From Hanstruepera neustonica (GTDB taxonomy: Bacteria; Bacteroidota; Bacteroidia; Flavobacteriales; Flavobacteriaceae), in contig NZ_POWF01000004.1 in assembly GCF_002895005.1 (NCBI RefSeq), forward strand, positions 1 through 64,000: 64,000 bases of DNA, given 5' to 3'. Both the position numbers and the translations under genes were made by a program. Positions 38,963-46,893 of this stretch are shown here, piece after piece. Numbering within the stretch: the stretch's first letter is position 1; each line of letters opens with the position of its first letter. The notes under the pieces are model-generated. The model saw nothing but the letters and a program-made list of their open reading frames with translations, ran no database searches and was not told the DNA's origin.

Positions 38963-39142
38963 ATGAGTAACTTTTATGAAAAACCCAAGAAATTGGTTTT
39001 TTTGGGACTCTTATTTCTAGTTGTAGGTTTTTTGTTAGTCATTTTGTTTGATTACGAGTCTACACTATTTACTGGTGCTATGACATTTGGCATAGGCTTG
39101 TCTCACTTAATGATAGGATTGAATAAGTTATATGTAAAGTAA
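38963..39142 (+). CDS. Small two-helix membrane protein (59 residues)
   Basis: Too short for the usual ORF cutoff, but well supported: it starts one base after the Fe-S protein stop and ends 4 bp before the next gene. The protein (starting MSNFYEKPKK) has two hydrophobic stretches, VFLGLLFLVVGFLLVILF and GAMTFGIGLSHLMIG, with a positive N-terminus. It may be an accessory subunit of the redox module. No similarity to a named family recognised. Confidence 0.7.
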   Translation: MSNFYEKPKKLVFLGLLFLVVGFLLVILFDYESTLFTGAMTFGIGLSHLMIGLNKLYVK

Positions 39143-39146
39143 AGGA

Positions 39147-39494
39147 GTGTTGAGAATAAGCTTAATCATTTTGTTGTTTTATTTAGGAACTTTAGCGAGT
39201 TTCCCTCAAGGATATGCTAAAGACTCATTACAAATAAAAGTATATACTGAAATTGATTATGAAAATAGAGAGGCAAAAGACATCACATTAAAAAAGGTTT
39301 TTTGTGATTATTGTTCTGATGCCCAAATAAGTAAAATAGGTTATGCGGCTTTGCTGCGAGCTCATGATGAGCGTTATTTACCCGAGAATATTTTGGTGAA
39401 TGGTACAAAGAAATTGGCTATCATCATACGAATATCTAAAGAAGATTTTGCAGCAATTACTGATGATGCTGTTAATAATAAAGAGGAAGAATAA
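39147..39494 (+). CDS. Small exported protein of unknown function
   Basis: 115 residues with a signal peptide (SLIILLFYLGTLASFPQGYA) and a soluble remainder with two cysteines in CDYC, rich in acidic residues at the end. There is no ATG: the frame starts with GTG at 39147 or TTG at 39150, and an AAAGGAG sequence overlaps that position, one of the few Shine-Dalgarno-like sites here. It sits between the two-helix protein and the HAD gene and is probably translated from the same transcript. The CxxC-like CDYC could bind metal or form a disulfide. Confidence 0.55.
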   Translation: MLRISLIILLFYLGTLASFPQGYAKDSLQIKVYTEIDYENREAKDITLKKVFCDYCSDAQISKIGYAALLRAHDERYLPENILVNGTKKLAIIIRISKEDFAAITDDAVNNKEEE

Positions 39495-39509
39495 GTAGAA
39501 AAATAGTTT

Positions 39510-39956
39510 ATGAAAAGAGAGGACGCTGACAAATTATTGCATGAAAAAGTTGAAGCAGGTGAAAAGGTAAGCCCCATTTTACCAAAAGGAGTTAAAAATT
39601 ATCTAATTGACATTGATGGTACCATTACAGAAGATGTGCCTAATGAAGAACCGGAACGGATGGCAACCTGTGCGCCTTATCCGGATGCTTTGGCCACCTG
39701 TAACAAATGGTATGATGAAGGGCATTTGATTTGTTTCTTTACATCACGAACTGAAGATCACAGAGAAGTGACCGAAAATTGGCTCAATAAGCATGGGTTT
39801 AAATTTCATAGTTTATTAATGGGAAAACCAAGAGGTGGTAATTATCACTGGATAGATAACCATTTGGTTAAAGCGACTCGTTATAAAGGAAAGTTTACAG
39901 ATTTAGTTGATAAAAAAGTGACCATTCAAGTTTTTGACGATGGTCAACATGAATAA
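39510..39956 (+). CDS. HAD-superfamily phosphatase-like protein
   Basis: 148 residues. Motif I is LIDIDGTITED (nucleophile and acid/base Asp), followed by a helix, motif II with FFTSRTED, and a later lysine and Asp (KPRGGNYHWIDNH). It lacks a large cap domain, so it may act on a macromolecule or a small phosphate compound. Often annotated as phosphoheptose isomerase in Flavobacteriaceae, which the sequence does not support. It starts 15 bp after the preceding gene and the CCG gene follows after 5 bp. Confidence 0.7.
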   Translation: MKREDADKLLHEKVEAGEKVSPILPKGVKNYLIDIDGTITEDVPNEEPERMATCAPYPDALATCNKWYDEGHLICFFTSRTEDHREVTENWLNKHGFKFHSLLMGKPRGGNYHWIDNHLVKATRYKGKFTDLVDKKVTIQVFDDGQHE

Positions 39957-39961
39957 ATATT

Positions 39962-40753
39962 ATGAGTGAACAATTAAAAGTGCCCACAATGGCAGAGTTT
40001 ATGGCCGAAGGAAAAAAACCGGAAGTCTTATTTTGGGTAGGTTGTGCAGGAAGTTTTGATGATAGAGCAAAAAAAATCACCAAAGCCTTTGTTAATTTAT
40101 TAAGTAAGGCTAACGTAGAATTTGCAGTTTTAGGAACCGAGGAAAGTTGTACTGGAGATCCCGCCAAACGTGCCGGGAATGAATTTCTATTTCAAATGCA
40201 GGCCGTTACAAACATTGAGGTTTTAAACGCTTATGAGGTCACAAAAATTGTAACAACCTGTCCACACTGTTTTAATACGCTTAAGAATGAATATCCTGAA
40301 TTAGGAGGAAATTACGAAGTATTACACCATACACAATTTTTAAAATCACTTTTAAACGATGGCCGATTAACTATTGAAGGTGGTCAGTTTAAGGGTAAAC
40401 GTATAACCTTTCATGATCCTTGCTATCTGGGTCGCGCTAATAATGTTTATGAGGCGCCACGGGATTTAATTAAAAAGTTGGATGCCGAATTGGTTGAAAT
40501 GAAAAGTTGTAAAAGCCGTGGTTTATGTTGCGGGGCAGGTGGCGCACAAATGTTCAAGGAACCAGAAAAAGGGAATCAGGATATTAATGTTGAACGAACA
40601 GAGCAAGCTCTTGTAACCAAACCCGAGATTATTGCGGCTGGATGCCCGTTTTGTAACACTATGATGACCGATGGTATCAAGGCAAAAGAAAAAGAGGCTA
40701 GTGTTCAGGTTATGGATATAGCTGAATTGATTGCCAATGCCGAGGATTTGTAA
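39962..40753 (+). CDS. CCG-domain Fe-S protein (HdrB/LutA/GlpC-like)
   Basis: 263 residues. Two cysteine-rich CCG units, each ending in a Cys-Cys-Gly or related pair: CTGDP and CPHC in the first, GLCCGAGG and AAGCPFCNT in the second, with the usual preceding segments VGCAGSFD and HDPCYLGR. Such domains bind a noncubane 4Fe-4S cluster, as in heterodisulfide reductase HdrB. It is the soluble partner expected for the membrane 4Fe-4S protein at 37645. The next small gene starts directly at the stop. Confidence 0.88.
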   Translation: MSEQLKVPTMAEFMAEGKKPEVLFWVGCAGSFDDRAKKITKAFVNLLSKANVEFAVLGTEESCTGDPAKRAGNEFLFQMQAVTNIEVLNAYEVTKIVTTCPHCFNTLKNEYPELGGNYEVLHHTQFLKSLLNDGRLTIEGGQFKGKRITFHDPCYLGRANNVYEAPRDLIKKLDAELVEMKSCKSRGLCCGAGGAQMFKEPEKGNQDINVERTEQALVTKPEIIAAGCPFCNTMMTDGIKAKEKEASVQVMDIAELIANAEDL

Positions 40754-40951
40754 ATGAAAAAGGAAAAACTGCCATTGAAAACAAGAATTCTATTTAGCTC
40801 GCTTACTTTTTTGTGTGTCTTCCTTGGTTTAATGCTTTGGAATTATTTTAAAGAAAGACCTTTTAATTTTCCAGTTTATGCATTTATTGCAGCCGGATCT
40901 AGTTTGATGGATTTTTTTTTATTCCGTTATAAAATTACCGATAAGAAATAA
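40754..40951 (+). CDS. Small two-helix membrane protein (65 residues)
   Basis: ATG directly after the CCG gene stop. The protein has two membrane segments, ILFSSLTFLCVFLGLMLWNYF and FPVYAFIAAGSSLMDFFLF, with a Lys-rich N-terminus and C-terminus. Its stop overlaps the next gene's ATG by one base. Like the 59-residue protein earlier in the operon it could anchor or extend the redox complex; no family recognised. Confidence 0.65.
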   Translation: MKKEKLPLKTRILFSSLTFLCVFLGLMLWNYFKERPFNFPVYAFIAAGSSLMDFFLFRYKITDKK

Positions 40952-41436
40952 TGCTAGTTGATTTTAAAAATTTACCCGAAGAATCTCGTGTTTGGATTTA
41001 CCAAGCCAATCGCTCTTTCACTGAAAGTGAGATTGCTGAAATAGAAAACAAGCTAAATGTTTTTATTGAAAACTGGACAGCTCATGGTAGTGATTTACAA
41101 TCAGGTTATTTAATTAAATATAAACGGTTTATAGTAATTGGTTTAAATCAAAACTTGAATAAAGCAACAGGTTGTTCTATTGATGCTTCAGTGCATTTTA
41201 TTCAGCAATTGGAAAAAGAATATCAGGTGGATTTAATGGATAAAATGAATGTATCCTATAAGCAAGGAGATTTTATAGCCTACAAGTCGCTGGCTGATTT
41301 TAAACAAATGGCCAAAGACAAAGCCGTATCCAAGAATACCATTGTTTTTAATAATTTAGTTAATAATATTGCTGAATTTAATGAGTATTGGGAGGTTCCT
41401 GCAAGTGAGAGTTGGCACGCTCGCTTCATTAAATAA
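40951..41436 (+). CDS. Unknown protein (often mislabelled ABC transporter ATPase)
   Basis: 161 residues, soluble, with no Walker A or B motif; it starts at ATG overlapping the previous stop (TAATG). Conserved-looking features are an N-terminal VWIYQANRSF, the middle GLNQNLNKATGCSIDASVHFIQQLEK and a C-terminal EVPASESWHARF. Homologues in Flavobacteriaceae are labelled ABC transporter ATPase in some databases, but nothing here supports that. Last gene of the Fe-S/CCG operon. Confidence 0.65.
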   Translation: MLVDFKNLPEESRVWIYQANRSFTESEIAEIENKLNVFIENWTAHGSDLQSGYLIKYKRFIVIGLNQNLNKATGCSIDASVHFIQQLEKEYQVDLMDKMNVSYKQGDFIAYKSLADFKQMAKDKAVSKNTIVFNNLVNNIAEFNEYWEVPASESWHARFIK

Positions 41437-41520
41437 GTCCATTTCCTTCAATCTTTCTTGGATAGTTTTAATCAGTGAAATTGTTAATTACCTTCTTTAT
41501 AAGTCTATCTTAAAGTTTTG

Positions 41521-41549
41521 TTGACTCTCTTCAAAATACTGTAATTTGG
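41521..41549 (+). promoter_or_regulatory. Predicted promoter of the GH3/serine hydrolase gene
   Basis: TTG at 41521-41523, an 18 bp spacer, TAATTTGG at 41542-41549 (one mismatch to TAnnTTTG). Transcription would start near 41556, about 32 bases before the ATG. Confidence 0.45.
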
Positions 41550-41587
41550 TATCGTTATTGATAATTATGTAAAAAGCCCTTGATTGT

Positions 41588-44506
41588 ATGCATAGAGTCA
41601 CATTTCTAGCAATATTTTTTTTAGTATTTAATACGACATTTTCTCAAAATAAAAATCCATTGGAAGCTAAAAACCCTGTTTTACAGCAAAAATGGGTGGA
41701 TAGTGTTTACAATAGCCTCGATATTGATCAAAAAATTGGTCAGCTCTTTATGGTTAGAGCATTTTCTAATCAAGGCTTGAAGCATGAGAATATTGTCAGT
41801 CAGTTGATAATGGACCAATACATAGGTGGTATCATTTATTCTACAGGAGGTCCAGTTGCCCAAGCAAAACTAAACAATAGATTGCAGGCATTATCTAAAA
41901 CACCATTATTGATTGGAATGGATGCTGAATGGGGATTGAGTATGCGTTTGGATTCTACGTTTGCTTTTCCTTGGAATATGACTTTAGGGGCTATTAAGGA
42001 TAATAAAATTGTTGAGCAGGTTGGTTATCAAATTGGTGAACATTGTAATCGCATAGGAGTTCATTTTAATTTTGCTCCTGTTGTTGATATCAATACCAAT
42101 CCTAAAAACCCTATCATAGGTAATCGTTCATTTGGTGAAGACAGAGATAATGTTACTGAAAAAGCTCTGGCTTTTATGAAAGGTATGCAAGATGCTGGTG
42201 TTCTGGCAAATGCCAAGCATTTTCCGGGACATGGTGATACCGATAGTGATTCGCATAAAACATTACCTACAATCAATTTTGATGAAAAACGGATTGATTC
42301 CATTGAAATTTACCCTTATAAAAAACTCATTGAAAAAGGATTATCCAGTGTCATGGTGGCTCACCTGAATGTGCCAGCGCTTGAATCAGAATCTGGCGTT
42401 CCATCATCTTTATCAAAACATATTGTGACTGATATCCTGAAGGATTCACTTGGATTTAAAGGATTAATATATACAGATGCTTTAGAGATGAAAGGTGTAG
42501 CAGATTTCAGCGAACCTGGAGATATTGATTTAGCAGCTTTTCTCGCTGGTAATGATGTGATGTTGATTTCTGAAGATGTTCCTAAAGCTATATCAAAAAT
42601 GCGAGAGGCTTATGACTCTGGTGTGATTACCGAAGAGCGATTGGCACATTCGGTTAAAAAAATTCTTCAAGCAAAGTATAAGGTTGGATTGAATAATTTC
42701 AAACCTATTGAAGTTGAAAACCTAGTTAATGAATTAAACAGGCCAAAAGATGTCATTTTGAATGAAGTGGCTTTTGAAAATGCCATAACGGTTGTTAAAA
42801 ATAAGTCCAATTTATTACCAATCAGGAATTTAAAAGAAAAGAAGGTAGCTTATGTGCAATTGGGTGATGACTCCGGTTCTACATTTTTCAATGAACTTAA
42901 AAAATACACTAAAGTCCATGAGGTTAAAGCCGATAATTTGGATGAACTCATTGAAAAACTTAAAGCTTATAATACAGTAGTTGTGGGATTCCATCGGTCT
43001 AATGACCACCCTTGGAAAGATTATAAATTCACTGATCAGGAGTTAGTTTGGCTCTATGAAATTGCTAGAACCAATACCGTAATTTTAGATGTGTTTGTCA
43101 AGCCTTATGCCTTATTGGATATAGCCACTTTTGAAAATATTGAAGGATTGGTGGTGAGCTATCAAAATAGTGAAACGGCCCAACAAAAATCGGCGCAAAT
43201 AATTTTTGGTGCCGCTGAAGCTAAAGGTCAATTGCCAGTTTCCATAGGAACTTTTTATAATGAAGGTCATGGAATTGATTATAATTCTATGGCTCTATTG
43301 AGTTATTCGATTCCTGAACGTGTCGGTATGAGTTCTGAAAAATTAGCTAAAATAGATTCGGTGGCGCAATTGGCTGTAGATAAAGAAATGACACCTGGTA
43401 TTCAGTTGTTGGTTGCCAGAAAAGGAAAAGTGATTTATAATAAGAATTTTGGGCATCATACATATGATAAAGATTCTGAATCGGTTACCTTTAGTGATAT
43501 TTATGATGTGGCTTCGCTAACTAAAATTATTGCAACACTTCCTTTACTCATGGAAATGGAAGAGCAAGGTATTGTGACTTTAGATTCCAAATTATCTGAA
43601 TTACTGCCGGAATATGCCAATTCTAACAAGAAGGATGTCACGCTCAAAAGGATGCTATCGCATTATGCACGTTTAAAGCCATGGATTCCGTTCTATTACG
43701 CCACTTTGGATTCTGTCACAAAACGACCAGATTCGAAATACTATAGCAATGAATTTAGCAGTAATTTCAGTGTTAAGGTTGCGAACAATTTATACATGCG
43801 TAAAGATTATCAAGATACCATACAAGGAATTATAAAAGATTCTGATTTGTTAAGTAAGTTGCGTTATCGTTATAGTGATTTGCCATATTACATTCTAAAG
43901 AAATTTATTGAGAAGCATTACGACAAACCTTTGGATGAATTGGTTCAAGAGCATTTTTATCAATCTTTGGGAGCAAATTATACAACATACAATCCTTACA
44001 ACAAGTTTAGTAATAAATCCATTGTACCTACGGAAATAGATGATTATTATCGCTATCAAGAAATAAAAGGATATGTTCATGATATGGGAGCGGCAATGCA
44101 GGGAGGTGTAGGAGGTCATGCTGGCATTTTTAGTAATGCCAATGATGTTGCCAAAATCATGCAATTGTTTTTACAAAAGGGATATTATGGCGGTAAGCGC
44201 TATTTTAAACCAGAAACACTCGATAAGTTTAACACCTGTTATTTTTGTGAAGACGATAATAGACGAGGAGTTGGGTTTGACAAACCCCAATTGGGTGAAT
44301 CGGGTCCTACCTGTGGCTGTATTTCCATGACAAGCTTTGGTCATTCTGGTTTCACAGGTACTTACGCTTGGGCAGATCCTGAAGAGGAAATTGTATATGT
44401 TTTTTTAGCGAATAGAACATATCCAGTTGCAGGATCTAATACATTATTAAAAGAAAACATCAGAACAGAGATTCAGCGTTTGATCTATGAATCAATAGAA
44501 GACTAA
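41588..44506 (+). CDS. NagZ-type GH3 hydrolase fused to a serine beta-lactamase-like domain
   Basis: 972 residues with a signal peptide ending near residue 20. First half: family GH3 beta-N-acetylglucosaminidase, with KHFPGHGDTD (210-219; catalytic His215) and the nucleophile Asp297 in YTDALEMKGV, then the GH3 C-terminal alpha/beta sandwich. From about residue 585 a serine beta-lactamase/class C-like domain follows: SxxK at Ser643-Lys646 (ASLTK), a YSD triad element in the middle, and HSG near residue 920. The pair suggests a periplasmic enzyme that trims both sugar and peptide parts of peptidoglycan fragments. The bshA gene starts 2 bp after it. Confidence 0.9.
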   Translation: MHRVTFLAIFFLVFNTTFSQNKNPLEAKNPVLQQKWVDSVYNSLDIDQKIGQLFMVRAFSNQGLKHENIVSQLIMDQYIGGIIYSTGGPVAQAKLNNRLQALSKTPLLIGMDAEWGLSMRLDSTFAFPWNMTLGAIKDNKIVEQVGYQIGEHCNRIGVHFNFAPVVDINTNPKNPIIGNRSFGEDRDNVTEKALAFMKGMQDAGVLANAKHFPGHGDTDSDSHKTLPTINFDEKRIDSIEIYPYKKLIEKGLSSVMVAHLNVPALESESGVPSSLSKHIVTDILKDSLGFKGLIYTDALEMKGVADFSEPGDIDLAAFLAGNDVMLISEDVPKAISKMREAYDSGVITEERLAHSVKKILQAKYKVGLNNFKPIEVENLVNELNRPKDVILNEVAFENAITVVKNKSNLLPIRNLKEKKVAYVQLGDDSGSTFFNELKKYTKVHEVKADNLDELIEKLKAYNTVVVGFHRSNDHPWKDYKFTDQELVWLYEIARTNTVILDVFVKPYALLDIATFENIEGLVVSYQNSETAQQKSAQIIFGAAEAKGQLPVSIGTFYNEGHGIDYNSMALLSYSIPERVGMSSEKLAKIDSVAQLAVDKEMTPGIQLLVARKGKVIYNKNFGHHTYDKDSESVTFSDIYDVASLTKIIATLPLLMEMEEQGIVTLDSKLSELLPEYANSNKKDVTLKRMLSHYARLKPWIPFYYATLDSVTKRPDSKYYSNEFSSNFSVKVANNLYMRKDYQDTIQGIIKDSDLLSKLRYRYSDLPYYILKKFIEKHYDKPLDELVQEHFYQSLGANYTTYNPYNKFSNKSIVPTEIDDYYRYQEIKGYVHDMGAAMQGGVGGHAGIFSNANDVAKIMQLFLQKGYYGGKRYFKPETLDKFNTCYFCEDDNRRGVGFDKPQLGESGPTCGCISMTSFGHSGFTGTYAWADPEEEIVYVFLANRTYPVAGSNTLLKENIRTEIQRLIYESIED

Positions 44507-44508
44507 TT

Positions 44509-45648
44509 ATGAAAATAGGAATTGTTTGTTATCCAACGTTTGGAGGAAGTGGAGTTGTAGCAACAGAATTGGGTATTGAATTATCAAATAGAGGACATGA
44601 GGTTCACTTCATAACCTACAAGCAACCCGTTAGGTTGGAATTATTGGGTAGCCATGTTCATTTTCATGAAGTCAATGTTCCGGAATATCCACTGTTTCAC
44701 TATCAGCCCTATGAATTGGCATTGTCCAGTAAGTTGGTAGACATGGTGAAGTTGCATAAAATAGAAATACTTCATGTGCATTATGCTATACCTCATGCTT
44801 ATGCTGCCTACATGGCGAAGAAAATGCTACAAGAATCGGGAATTTACATACCAATTGTTACCACGTTACATGGAACCGATATAACACTTGTGGGAAGCCA
44901 TCCTTTTTATAAAACAGCCGTTGAGTTCAGTATTAATAAATCTGATGCGGTAACATCTGTTTCTGAAAGCTTGAAGCAGGACACCTTGCGTTTATTCGAT
45001 ATTAAAAACACGATTCATGTAGTCACTAATTTTATTGATTTATCAAAACATCAAAACGGGTTTACAGATTGTCAACGAACCATGATGGCAAATGATAATG
45101 AGCGTATTGTTACTCATATCAGTAATTTTAGACCTGTTAAGCGCGTTCAAGATGTAATCAAAGTATTTTACAACATTCAAAAGGGAATCCCAGCTAGATT
45201 GATGATGGTTGGTGAAGGACCTGAAAAAGAATCAGCTGAACAACTATGTCATGATTTAGGTATTGAAGACCAGGTTGTATTTTTAGGCAATAGCAATGAG
45301 ATTGATCGTATTCTGCGCTTTTCCGATTTATTTATTTTACCGTCTGAAACGGAAAGTTTTGGTCTAGCGGCTTTGGAGGCCATGGCTTCAGGTGTCCCTG
45401 TGATTTCAAGTGACACTGGAGGAATACCAGAAGTGAACATTCATGGTGTTTCAGGATTTTTAAGCCATGTTGGTGATATTGAAGACATGAGTAAAAATGC
45501 CATATCCATTTTGAAAGATGCCCCAACTTTGATGAATTTTAAAAAACAAGCTCAAATTCAAGCACAAAAATTTGATATTCATAAAATTGTGCCGCAATAT
45601 GAGGTTATTTATGAGAATACCCTTTCTAATTGTATGGAGTTAAGATAG
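44509..45648 (+). CDS. bshA: N-acetyl-alpha-D-glucosaminyl L-malate synthase
   Basis: 379 residues, a GT4 glycosyltransferase that joins UDP-GlcNAc and L-malate, the first step of bacillithiol. Family signatures: N-terminal IGIVCYPTFGGSGVVATELG, ITYKQPVRL, HVHYAIPHAYAAYM, TLHGTDITLVG, then the C-terminal nucleotide-sugar site SETESFGLAALEAMASGVPV. This supports a bacillithiol-making organism. bshB and bshC are not in the window. Its 3' end overlaps the convergent GNAT gene by 9 bp. The upstream GH3 fusion is 2 bp away. Confidence 0.93.
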   Translation: MKIGIVCYPTFGGSGVVATELGIELSNRGHEVHFITYKQPVRLELLGSHVHFHEVNVPEYPLFHYQPYELALSSKLVDMVKLHKIEILHVHYAIPHAYAAYMAKKMLQESGIYIPIVTTLHGTDITLVGSHPFYKTAVEFSINKSDAVTSVSESLKQDTLRLFDIKNTIHVVTNFIDLSKHQNGFTDCQRTMMANDNERIVTHISNFRPVKRVQDVIKVFYNIQKGIPARLMMVGEGPEKESAEQLCHDLGIEDQVVFLGNSNEIDRILRFSDLFILPSETESFGLAALEAMASGVPVISSDTGGIPEVNIHGVSGFLSHVGDIEDMSKNAISILKDAPTLMNFKKQAQIQAQKFDIHKIVPQYEVIYENTLSNCMELR

Positions 45649-46167
45649 AAAAGTATCTCTCTTTATTTCAAAGACTACATTGTTCGGGTTGTGTTTATCT
45701 AACTTATCAATATTCTGATTATAGCTGTTCTTTTTCAAAAGATTGATAGAACTTATGTTTTCTTTGTGTGTGTAGGCCTCAATAATTAAAAACTGCAATA
45801 CATTAAAACCAAATTCCATGACCATATTAACTGCCTCATTCATAAATCCTTGATTTTGAAAATCAGGATGTAATTCATAACCAATTTCAGCCGTTTTTTT
45901 GTCTTTTGAAAAATTCCATAGGCAAATGGTACCAATTATTTTTTTGTAATTCTTTTCTTGAATACACCAATAGTAAGCCTTATCGCTTTTAATATTTGTT
46001 CTGATTGCGTCGATAAAGGGTATAATGTCCTCTTTTGCCTTTGGTTTTTCTCTTTGAATGAATTTATTAACCAAATGGTTAGACCTTATTAAAAATAAGT
46101 CTTCAGTATATAACCGTGAAGGCTTAATTAAATTTAATCTACTGCTATATAGTTCTTGGTATCTCAT
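45640..46167 (-). CDS. GNAT-family N-acetyltransferase (RimJ/RimL type)
   Basis: About 175 residues starting at the ATG at 46167; a GTG at 46194 lies inside the terminator of the next gene and is rejected. The domain runs from ELYSSRLNLI to the acyl-CoA loop around ELHPDFQNQGFMNEA (a Q-x-x-G-type loop) and the later EAYTHKENISSINLLKKN. These enzymes acetylate small amines or ribosomal proteins; the target is not readable. It converges with bshA. Confidence 0.85.
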   Translation of the reverse strand: MRYQELYSSRLNLIKPSRLYTEDLFLIRSNHLVNKFIQREKPKAKEDIIPFIDAIRTNIKSDKAYYWCIQEKNYKKIIGTICLWNFSKDKKTAEIGYELHPDFQNQGFMNEAVNMVMEFGFNVLQFLIIEAYTHKENISSINLLKKNSYNQNIDKLDKHNPNNVVFEIKRDTFLS

Positions 46168-46186
46168 TCTAGGTAAATCTAATAAA

Positions 46187-46213
46187 AAAACCACCTAAAA
46201 TAGGTGGTTTTAA
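46187..46213 (-). terminator. Rho-independent terminator of the beta-barrel gene
   Basis: An 11 bp stem (AAAACCACCTA with TAGGTGGTTTT) and a 3-base loop, followed on the minus strand by TTTTTTT. It lies 18 bp past the stop of the gene at 46231. Confidence 0.85.
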
Positions 46214-46230
46214 ATTTTCAATTTGTTTTT

Positions 46231-46749
46231 CTAAAATTGGTATCTAACACCCAGACCAACATCAATATCTAAATCATTATTGTCGTAAATATCATCTCCA
46301 AATCCAAGTTCTGGTCTTAAATCCAATGATAATAATAATGGAAAATCAAAACTGTATTCAATTCCAACCGTTCCTGTTAGAATCGGAAAGGCATCTCGTT
46401 TATCCTCATAGTAGTAGGCGTTTTGACCGGGAACATATCTTTCATATTCATGCTTAAATGCAGCAAAACCAACTCCTGGTCCGGCATACCAATTAAACCC
46501 ACCATCAATGTTCCACACCCATTGATAGAGTCCAATAAGTTTTATACCATCATAATTCTTTCCATCACGCCATCCAAAGTCAAATTCTAATCGATTATTT
46601 TCAAAAATAGCTCTTTGATAAGAAACTTCTGCTCCAAAGCCTCTACTATCACCCAATCGGAGACCTATAGCGTTTTTTGAAATTTCTTGTGCGTTACTGA
46701 ATGTAACCGTTGCCATACATGTTAATGCGAATAAAATGAGTTTTTTCAT
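46231..46749 (-). CDS. Outer-membrane beta-barrel protein
   Basis: 172 residues with a signal peptide (ILFALTCMATVTFSNAQ). The mature part is eight or so alternating strands ending in aromatics, closing with VGLGVRYQF, as in small OmpA/OmpW-like barrels. Acidic loops are notable (YEDKRDAF, DNNDLDIDVG). Single gene with its own terminator. Function unknown. Confidence 0.75.
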   Translation of the reverse strand: MKKLILFALTCMATVTFSNAQEISKNAIGLRLGDSRGFGAEVSYQRAIFENNRLEFDFGWRDGKNYDGIKLIGLYQWVWNIDGGFNWYAGPGVGFAAFKHEYERYVPGQNAYYYEDKRDAFPILTGTVGIEYSFDFPLLLSLDLRPELGFGDDIYDNNDLDIDVGLGVRYQF

Positions 46750-46893
46750 AAATGTTTAAGTTTTTTAGTTTCAGTTTTATATACGTTAAAAATATGATGA
46801 TGGATTAAATCCTCGAATTATGATTCAAAAATAACGCCAAAAATAACGTTGTGTTGAATTTCTTTTTAGTTTTATATCATATCAAAGTTTCCT

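Noticed and set aside
39510-39956. Phosphoheptose isomerase label
   Set aside because: The sequence has HAD motifs (DIDGT) and no SIS domain features.
46168-46194. GTG start for the GNAT gene
   Set aside because: It lies in the terminator hairpin of the neighbouring gene; the ATG at 46167 fits the family.
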